Of a DNA stretch of 10,564 bases, positions 5,356 to 10,564 are shown in pieces (within the stretch, counting starts at the first letter, position 1; every line of letters begins with the position of its first letter). Both the position numbers and the translations under genes were made by a program. This DNA is from Hydrogenothermaceae bacterium (GTDB lineage Bacteria > Aquificota > Aquificia > Aquificales > Hydrogenothermaceae), in assembly GCA_026985705.1 (NCBI GenBank), contig JALSPY010000157.1, positions 1 through 10,564 of the forward strand, read 5' to 3'. The notes beneath the pieces are model-generated. The model saw only the letters and a list, made by a program, of their open reading frames with translations, was not told the origin of the DNA and made no database searches.

Positions 5356-7779
5356 TTAACCTCTAAGTTTTAAACCTTTTATCTTCTCTTTAAGCTTATT
5401 AACTATACTTTCAACTTCACGGTTTATCTCTTCATCAGATAAACTTTTTTCTCTATCTCTAAAATCTACCGATACTGCAACACTTTTTTTATTTTCATCT
5501 AAATAATATATGTCAAATAAACTAACTTTTTCTACAAGTTTACTTGAGTTTTCTAACTCTCTAAATATATCTTCTACCGAAACTGTATCATCTACTTCAA
5601 AGGCTAAATCCCTTTTGACTGATGGATATTTAGGTAATTCTTTAAATGTTGGAGTATCCTTTAATTTAAAATATGTGTATAAATAACCATCTTTTAGGGA
5701 ATTTTCTTTTAACTTTCTTGAAATATACTTTAGTTTTAACTCCCCTATATATGTATCCTTCGGTATTTCAACTTTATCTGCAACTTCTGGGTGGATTTTT
5801 CCAAAATATCCAACATTAAATCCTCTTACAAATATATCTGCACTTTCATATTGGTTAAGGTAAGTTTTTTCAGAGTATTTTAGCTCAACATTGTTTATTC
5901 CTAAAAGTCTCAGATAACTTTCTATTAAACCTTTAACCTCTAGAAATCCCCACTTTTCAGAAGTACTAAATTTAAGTTTTCCAAGTTTATTGAAAGTATA
6001 ACCTTTTATAAAATTACCTCTTAACAATATACCTATTCTAATTTCCTCAAAATCACTAAAGAAAGCTTCTCCAATTTCAAATACAGCAATATCTTTTATC
6101 TGATGCCTCAAATTTTCCTTTTGAACCTGTATTAAACTTACAGCTAAGTTATCTCTCATAAATCTAAAATCTGTTGTTAAGTAGTTCGTTATCTCAATAT
6201 CTGGTAAAGGTAAGTTTAAAGATTTATAAATTTCTTCCCCTACAAATGAGTAGGTTATAACCTCATTAATACCGTTATCAATAAAGAAATCTCTAGTTCT
6301 ATTTTCAAATTTGTAGTAAGAGATATTTTTATCTGTGTTTATTGGAATACTTGGAAAGCTCTCTTCAATCTCGTTAAATCCCTTTAGTCTTCCAACTTCC
6401 TCAACTAAATCAATCTCTCTAGTTAAGTCGTATGACCTGAATGCAGGTATTTTAGAAACTGTTCCATCTTCTGTAGTTTCCGTTGGTATCTCCAATCTGT
6501 TTAAAATATCTGCTATCTCCTCTTTAGGTATATCTATTCCTATAATTCTTTTAACTGTCTTTTCCCTAAGTTTTATCTCTTTAGGTTGATAAGGTTTAGG
6601 ATATATATCCTTTTCTCCTATAACCTCTGAGTTATTTCCAGCAAACTCTAAAATCATCTTTACTGCTTTGTTTTCAGCTTCAGGTAAGCTCTCTATATCA
6701 ACACCTCTTTCAAATCTGTATGAGCTTTCTGTTGTTATAGCTAATCTTTTTGAAGTTTTTCTTATAGAGATATAATCAAAGTTAGCTGCTTCAAGAAGTA
6801 TATTTTTAGTATTTTCATCAACTTTTGTTGTTTCTCCCCCTATAATACCTCCTAAAGCTATAACTCCATTCTCATCTGCTATCACTATATCATTACTCTT
6901 TAAACTGTATTCATTCCCATCTAAAGCTAAAAATTTCTCACCATCTTTTGCATTTCTTACAGTTATCTTCCCTTCTATTTTATCTAAATCAAACGCATGT
7001 AAAGGTTGTCCTTCCTGTAGAAGTATATAGTTAGTTATATCTACAACATTGTTTATAGGTTTCTGTCCTGATTTTATAAGTTTTAACTGAATTTCTAAAG
7101 GTGAAGGTTTAATCTCCACATTATTAATAACTATTCCTCTATATCTATAACATTTATCTGTTTCCAGTGAAATATTCGGTATTACCTTATTTAAAATCTG
7201 AATATCAGTTTTTTTATCCTTTCTTTTTTTATTAAAAATAGCTCCTATTTCCCTTGCAAGTCCCTTGATACTTAAGGCATCTCCTCTGTTTGGAGTTATA
7301 TCTATCTCTATTAATCTTTCTTCTCCTAAACCTAAAAGTTTACTACCGTCAACTCCTACAGGTGTATCAGGTGGTAATAACCAAACTCCATCGACATTAT
7401 TATCAGCTAAACCCAACTCCTCTAAAGATAAAAACATTCCATCTGATGTATAACTTCCAAACTTTCTCTCTTTTATTGTTATTCCTTTTATATTGGCTCC
7501 AATTTTAGCAAGTAATACAATACTGTTATTTTTAACATTATCTGCACCGGTTATTATCTGATAAGTTTTATTTCCATCTGTAGCTTCACATATATATAGT
7601 CTATCCTTTTCAGGATGTTTTTTAACAGATAAAACTTTTACAGTTATTATGTTTGGTATATACTCCCCAAATGTTTCAACTGTAGCCTCAAGTCCAGTTT
7701 CATTTAATCTCTCAACAACTTCTTCTGCAGATTTATCTATATCCACAAATTCTTTTATCCAGCTATACGGAACTTTCAC
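5356..7779 (-). CDS. pheT: Phenylalanyl-tRNA synthetase beta subunit
   Basis: This is the larger subunit of the (alpha-beta)2 enzyme that charges tRNA-Phe with phenylalanine. Its 807 residues match the normal bacterial length near 800. From the N-terminus come MKVPYSWIKEFVD, then an OB-fold tRNA-binding domain (about 40-150, with HPEKDRLYICE and TGADN). The B3/B4 editing-type region (about 205-390, including NNVVDITNYI and GQPLHAFDLD) follows. Then comes the B5 domain with the acidic metal-binding set D451, D457, E460 and E461 in DLTREIDLVEEVGR, and a synthetase-like core. The C-terminal ferredoxin-fold anticodon-binding domain starts near 710 with FKELPKYPSVKRDLAFEVD. The start is GTG, preceded by AAGGAG at 7 bases. 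pheS lies 22 bases upstream. The stop falls two bases before the first arm of the leader RNA. Confidence 0.98.
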   Translation of the reverse strand: MKVPYSWIKEFVDIDKSAEEVVERLNETGLEATVETFGEYIPNIITVKVLSVKKHPEKDRLYICEATDGNKTYQIITGADNVKNNSIVLLAKIGANIKGITIKERKFGSYTSDGMFLSLEELGLADNNVDGVWLLPPDTPVGVDGSKLLGLGEERLIEIDITPNRGDALSIKGLAREIGAIFNKKRKDKKTDIQILNKVIPNISLETDKCYRYRGIVINNVEIKPSPLEIQLKLIKSGQKPINNVVDITNYILLQEGQPLHAFDLDKIEGKITVRNAKDGEKFLALDGNEYSLKSNDIVIADENGVIALGGIIGGETTKVDENTKNILLEAANFDYISIRKTSKRLAITTESSYRFERGVDIESLPEAENKAVKMILEFAGNNSEVIGEKDIYPKPYQPKEIKLREKTVKRIIGIDIPKEEIADILNRLEIPTETTEDGTVSKIPAFRSYDLTREIDLVEEVGRLKGFNEIEESFPSIPINTDKNISYYKFENRTRDFFIDNGINEVITYSFVGEEIYKSLNLPLPDIEITNYLTTDFRFMRDNLAVSLIQVQKENLRHQIKDIAVFEIGEAFFSDFEEIRIGILLRGNFIKGYTFNKLGKLKFSTSEKWGFLEVKGLIESYLRLLGINNVELKYSEKTYLNQYESADIFVRGFNVGYFGKIHPEVADKVEIPKDTYIGELKLKYISRKLKENSLKDGYLYTYFKLKDTPTFKELPKYPSVKRDLAFEVDDTVSVEDIFRELENSSKLVEKVSLFDIYYLDENKKSVAVSVDFRDREKSLSDEEINREVESIVNKLKEKIKGLKLRG

Positions 7780-7801
7780 TTTATTACTCCTTTTTTAAAA
7801 A

Positions 7802-8827
7802 TTAAAATTGTTTTACAAATCTCATATCTCCATAGTAGAACAGTCGTATATCCGGAATTCTGTATTTAAGCATCACTATTCTTTCAACTCCTAGACCAAA
7901 AGCGAAACCTGAATATTCTTCTGGATTAATCCCTACAGCTTCAAATACATTTGGGTCAACCATACCGCTTCCTAATATTTCCAACCATCCAGTTCCTTTA
8001 CAAACTCTGCAACCTTCACCATCACATATGCTACAGTTTATATCAACCTCAAAGGAAGGCTCTGTGAATGGGAAATAGCTAGGTCTTAATCTTATCCTAG
8101 TATTTTTTCCAAAAACCTCCTGTAAGAACTTTTGCAATGTCCCTTTTAAATCTCTATATGTGATATCTTTATCAACAAGTAAACCTTCTATCTGGTGAAA
8201 CATAGGAGTATGGGTAGGGTCCATATCCTTTCTGTAAACTCTTCCCGGTGCAACAATCGCTATAGGTGGTTTTTCAGTTAACATTGTTCTTATTTGGACA
8301 GGTGAGGTGTGGGTTCTTAAAACATAACCATCTTTATTTATAAAGAATGTATCCTGCATATCTCTGGCAGGATGGTCTTTAGGAATATTTAACATATCAA
8401 AGTTATAATCCTCTCTCTCAATTTCAGGACCTTCAGCAACAGAAAATCCCATAGATATGAAGATATCAACTATCTCCTGCAATGTTTTAGTTATTAAATG
8501 TTGATGTCCTGTCTCTATCCAATGGGAAGGTAAAGTTATATCTACTCTGTTTTCTTTTAATTCCCGTTCTAGTTCAATTCTCTTTATATAGAGTAATTTA
8601 TCCTTTAGTAAGCCTTCTATCTCCTCTTTTATCTGATTGGCTATCTTACCTATATCTTTTCTTTCTTCAGGAGGGAGTTTTCCTAAACTTTTTAAAACTT
8701 GTTTAATTTCTCCCTTTTTTCCTAAAAATTTAACTTTTATCTTATCTAATGAATTTTTATCTTTAGCTTCTTCTATAAGTTTTTTAGCATCTTCCTTTAA
8801 CTTTAGTAAATCTTCCTTTAAGCCCAC
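7802..8827 (-). CDS. pheS: Phenylalanyl-tRNA synthetase alpha subunit
   Basis: This is the catalytic class II subunit that adenylates phenylalanine and transfers it to tRNA-Phe. It has 341 residues, typical for bacteria. An N-terminal helical coiled-coil arm (about 1-90) that contacts tRNA precedes the class II core. Core landmarks are HPARDMQDTF (about 152-161), RTHTSPVQIRTM (171-182), motif 2 GRVYRKDMDPTHTPMFHQIEG (from 195) and motif 3 GFAFGLGVERIVMLKY (from 307). Four cysteines in the pattern CxxC-x4-CxxC (C265, C268, C273, C276) before GTGWLEILG form a likely metal knuckle, a variant found in part of the PheS family. The GTG start is supported by AGGTG six bases upstream. It follows rplT by 34 bases and precedes pheT by 22, so one transcript is likely. 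Confidence 0.98.
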   Translation of the reverse strand: MGLKEDLLKLKEDAKKLIEEAKDKNSLDKIKVKFLGKKGEIKQVLKSLGKLPPEERKDIGKIANQIKEEIEGLLKDKLLYIKRIELERELKENRVDITLPSHWIETGHQHLITKTLQEIVDIFISMGFSVAEGPEIEREDYNFDMLNIPKDHPARDMQDTFFINKDGYVLRTHTSPVQIRTMLTEKPPIAIVAPGRVYRKDMDPTHTPMFHQIEGLLVDKDITYRDLKGTLQKFLQEVFGKNTRIRLRPSYFPFTEPSFEVDINCSICDGEGCRVCKGTGWLEILGSGMVDPNVFEAVGINPEEYSGFAFGLGVERIVMLKYRIPDIRLFYYGDMRFVKQF

Positions 8828-8861
8828 AATCTACACCTGCCCTACATTTGTTTATAAAACT

Positions 8862-9233
8862 CTACACATTTGCTGTCTGTTTCTCCTCTAATTTAGCCTT
8901 TGATATTTCAGCTAATTTTTTGAAACCTTCAGGGTCACTAACAGCCATATCTGCTAAAACTTTTCTATTTAGCTCTATACCAGCTAACTTTAATCCGTGC
9001 ATAAATTGGCTGTAAGATAAACCATTTAGTCTAGCGGCAATGTTTATTCTTGTTATCCACAGTCTTCTGAATTCTCTCTTTCTTAATCTTCTATCTCTAT
9101 ACTCATACTGTAAAGACCTTAAAACCTGCTCCTTAGCTCTTCTGTAAACTCTGCTTTTCTGTCCATAATAACCTTTTGCTAACTTTAATATCTTTTTTTT
9201 ATGTTTTTTTGAAGATGGTCCTTTAACTCTCAT
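8862..9233 (-). CDS. rplT: 50S ribosomal protein L20
   Basis: L20 is an early-binding 23S rRNA protein needed for 50S assembly. The 123 residues are a few more than the usual ~118, owing to a C-terminal tail after KLAEISKAKL. The basic N-terminal extension (KGPSSKKHKKKILKLAKGYY) and the core RLWITRINIAARLNGLSYSQ are family hallmarks, as is AGIELNRKVLADMA. The ATG is preceded by GGAGGTAG. It lies 28 bases after rpmI. In E. coli and Bacillus L20 represses its own operon by binding leader RNA; whether this happens here is unknown. Confidence 0.98.
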   Translation of the reverse strand: MRVKGPSSKKHKKKILKLAKGYYGQKSRVYRRAKEQVLRSLQYEYRDRRLRKREFRRLWITRINIAARLNGLSYSQFMHGLKLAGIELNRKVLADMAVSDPEGFKKLAEISKAKLEEKQTANV

Positions 9234-9261
9234 TTATTTCTACCTCCATTTTTTTTCAGTT

Positions 9262-9465
9262 TTAAACCATATTAGGTATTAATTTTTTGACTTTATCAAC
9301 TAAATTTTCTGGCACATACTGAGCCTTTCTTCCCTGTCTCTTTCTTTTCCTAGTCTTTTTAGTGTTGTAGTGGGAAACTCCACCTTTCCAATACTTTATC
9401 TTACCTTTGGCAGTAACCTTAAACCTTTTAGCTGCAGTTTTATTTGTTTTCATCTTCTTTGCCAT
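9262..9465 (-). CDS. rpmI: 50S ribosomal protein L35
   Basis: L35 is a small basic protein of the large ribosomal subunit. It has 67 residues, against a usual length of about 65. The conserved KMKTNKTAAKRFKVTAKGKIK at the N-terminus and the Lys/Arg-rich middle (KKTRKRKRQGRK) identify it. The start is fixed by AAAGGAGGG ten bases upstream of ATG. It is the first gene of the rpmI-rplT-pheS-pheT block; infC, which often precedes it, is not in the window. Part of its ribosome binding site lies in a short hairpin. Confidence 0.97.
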   Translation of the reverse strand: MAKKMKTNKTAAKRFKVTAKGKIKYWKGGVSHYNTKKTRKRKRQGRKAQYVPENLVDKVKKLIPNMV

Positions 9466-9479
9466 AATAAAAATTCCCT

Positions 9480-9503
9480 CCTTTAGATTGTGTGAACTAA
9501 AAG
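9480..9503 (-). promoter_or_regulatory. Small hairpin over the rpmI ribosome binding site
   Basis: CUUUUAG (9503-9497) pairs with CUAAAGG (9486-9480) around the loop UUCACACAAU, giving 7 bp including one U-G. The 3' arm contains the first half of the AAAGGAGGG site of rpmI. It could tune initiation or form part of an L20 operator, but a 7-bp AU-rich stem is weak evidence. Confidence 0.35.
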
Positions 9504-9521
9504 TTTAAATTCGGACAAATT

Positions 9522-9551
9522 AGTATAAATGATTTTCCTTAAAATTGGCAA
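9522..9551 (-). promoter_or_regulatory. Sigma-70-type promoter for rpmI-rplT-pheST
   Basis: On the minus strand TTGCCA (9551-9546) and TATACT (9527-9522) are separated by 18 bases. Both are close to the TTGACA and TATAAT consensus. Transcription would start near 9515, giving a leader of about 50 bases before the L35 ATG at 9465. It lies in the only sizeable gap (106 bases) upstream of the translation genes. Confidence 0.55.
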
Positions 9552-9571
9552 ATCAATAAAGTACCTGTCAG

Positions 9572-9808
9572 TTAGTCTTTAAAACTGCTTTTTATGATTA
9601 TCAATATCTTTATACTCCATAAAATTGCAACTACGGATAGCCAAAATAGTATTACAAATAAAAACTGGAATTTGAAATCAAAAATCTGACTAAAGATAAG
9701 TTTATGGAAGATAAAGGGAATTGTTAGAAAAATAACAAACGTAGATAAAAGAAGAAAAAATAAAGTTATAAATAAATAAAAATATTCTTTTTTTCCTCTT
9801 TTATTCAC
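9572..9808 (-). CDS. Small two-helix membrane protein, unknown function
   Basis: I do not recognise this 78-residue protein. A basic N-terminus (MNKRGKKEY) leads into two hydrophobic segments, about residues 9-34 and 47-72, joined by a short loop with Lys and Asp. It ends in a charged KSSFKD tail. By the positive-inside rule both ends should be cytoplasmic. The start is GTG, two bases after the stop of the lipoprotein gene; no strong ribosome binding site is visible, so translation is probably coupled to that gene. A bacterial ATP synthase protein I-like or holin-like role cannot be tested from sequence alone. It is likely a real gene because of the tight spacing and coherent membrane topology. 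Confidence 0.6.
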   Translation of the reverse strand: MNKRGKKEYFYLFITLFFLLLSTFVIFLTIPFIFHKLIFSQIFDFKFQFLFVILFWLSVVAILWSIKILIIIKSSFKD

Positions 9809-9810
9809 TA

Positions 9811-10236
9811 TTACTTAGTTAAAAGTATTTTTATATATGAAATTCCTGCAACATCTGGAGTGATTTTAATGATTATAAGTCTGTCTTCCTTTTTAAAGGC
9901 AAGTATTCCATCTGTGGAAACTGTTGCAAAATCTGGTTTCCAACCTTTCTCTGGCATATAGTCTGTGAAGAAGTTTATAAGCTGAACAGTTGAGGCTTTA
10001 CCTGCATAAACTAAATAAGCTCTAATATCTCCTTTGTAGTCATAAATTAGAGATTGCTCATTTATAAATCTAAAGTTATCTGGGATAACAAATGAAAATC
10101 CACCCATAACTTTATTTTTCGGGATTAACTCTAATGGTGTTTCCTGTGCAGCCATCTGGAGTGTATTCACACAACTTGTGAAAATAAAAACTGTTGTAAA
10201 GATCAAAAGAATTTTTCTTAATGAATTCTTTAACAT
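9811..10236 (-). CDS. Small lipoprotein, unknown function
   Basis: This 141-residue protein begins with a lipoprotein signal: basic MLKNSLRKI, a hydrophobic core, and the lipobox FTSC with Cys22 as the acylated residue. Val follows the Cys, so there is no Asp retention signal and an outer-membrane location is likely by the E. coli rule. The mature part is one domain: a Pro-rich linker, then a strand-rich region with IPDNFRF, SLIYDYKGDIRAYLVYAGK and a helix ending YMPEKGWKP. A closing pair of strands includes ILAFKKEDRLIIIKI. The pattern of Y-G, helix, MP-x2-GW, hydrophobic strand resembles small uncharacterised lipoproteins of Gram-negative bacteria. The ATG is preceded by AGAGGT seven bases upstream. 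The next gene follows after two bases. Confidence 0.8.
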   Translation of the reverse strand: MLKNSLRKILLIFTTVFIFTSCVNTLQMAAQETPLELIPKNKVMGGFSFVIPDNFRFINEQSLIYDYKGDIRAYLVYAGKASTVQLINFFTDYMPEKGWKPDFATVSTDGILAFKKEDRLIIIKITPDVAGISYIKILLTK

Positions 10237-10267
10237 TTATAACCTCTTTTATTGCTTTTTTCAAACT

Positions 10268-10273
10268 ATTATA
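10268..10273 (-). promoter_or_regulatory. Possible -10 element for the lipoprotein gene
   Basis: A perfect TATAAT lies on the minus strand, about 32 bases before the lipoprotein ATG, so a transcript starting near 10261 would have a leader of about 25 bases. No good -35 hexamer is found 16-18 bases upstream, and TATAAT is easily met by chance in such AT-rich sequence. Confidence 0.3.
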
Positions 10274-10564
10274 AATCAAAATTATTGCAACTTTTAAGAT
10301 AAACTTATGGACTTACCTGTAATCAGATAGAAGGAAAAGTTTAGAAACAGATAAAGAAAAACTTTGTAAAATATTTTTAAATCTATGAATTTGTTTTCTG
10401 ACTTCTATCTCATCGTATCTATATCTTTTTGATTTCGTACTCTACAACAGAATTGCTATGTTCTTTTTTATTTTATCTACTTTTTTTACTTTTTTTATAT
10501 GATTACAGATGAGGAAAAAATTATCTTATGAGTTTAGATTAATGGATTTTGTAGAGAATTTTAA
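10274..10564. other. Gene-free AT-rich region at right edge
   Basis: I find no gene, RNA or mobile element here. All frames are short and lack ribosome binding sites. A 9-bp inverted repeat (10325-10333 agatagaag, 10402-10410 cttctatct) is present, but repeats of this size are expected by chance at this composition. The region may be the upstream control region of the lipoprotein gene or of a gene beyond the window. Confidence 0.4.

Noticed and set aside
10325..10410. 9-bp inverted repeat (agatagaag / cttctatct)
   Set aside because: At this AT content and spacing, several such repeats are expected by chance in a 10-kb window, and no related motif is nearby.
10509..10564. Open plus-strand frame starting ATG AGG AAA and running off the right edge
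   Set aside because: Only 18 codons are visible, no ribosome binding site precedes it, and the composition matches the noncoding surroundings.
1..10564. CRISPR arrays, tRNA genes, insertion sequences, phage or defence genes
   Set aside because: No spaced direct repeats, cloverleaf sequences, transposase motifs or defence-type domains are visible on either strand.

Overview
The window is about 10.5 kb of AT-rich bacterial chromosome carrying mostly housekeeping genes. The proteins are rich in Lys, Glu and Ile. There is a lipoprotein with a lipobox and a protein with a type I signal peptide. One noncoding stretch is about 55% G+C inside a strongly AT-rich background, the usual look of a stable RNA in an AT-rich thermophile. 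Together these suggest a thermophilic Gram-negative such as a low-GC member of the Aquificota (Hydrogenothermaceae-like). That placement is inferred from composition and remembered gene content, not from a search.

Layout. Positions 1-2447 (+) hold a universal-stress-protein gene cut by the left edge, followed with a 4-base overlap by an exported TPR-repeat protein. Positions 2448-2699 are an AT-only convergent spacer. Everything from 2700 to 10236 is on the minus strand. Read in transcription order it is: a small lipoprotein gene, a tiny two-helix membrane protein gene, a promoter, rpmI (L35), rplT (L20), pheS and pheT (both subunits of phenylalanyl-tRNA synthetase), a 347-base noncoding region (5009-5355), a 5-formyltetrahydrofolate cyclo-ligase gene (ygfA/5-FCL), and rny (RNase Y). 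The last 328 bases hold no gene I can support.

Functional picture. The rpmI-rplT-pheS-pheT block is a translation operon with a readable promoter just upstream of rpmI and a small hairpin over the rpmI ribosome binding site. The ygfA-rny pair links one-carbon metabolism with RNA turnover. Between pheT and ygfA lies the most interesting object in the window. It has a GC-rich core of several hairpins (5078-5251). A 17-bp helix (P1) encloses this core, with arms at 5336-5353 and 5039-5055. An 11-bp hairpin (5016-5046) covers the ygfA Shine-Dalgarno sequence and re-uses the 3' arm of P1. P1 and the sequestering hairpin cannot form together, which is the architecture of a translational RNA switch. 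The G-U pairs in these helices require transcription from the minus strand, the same as ygfA. The location next to 5-FCL and between pheT and rny also matches the usual neighbourhood of 6S RNA, so the core may be 6S RNA, a riboswitch-like leader, or both.
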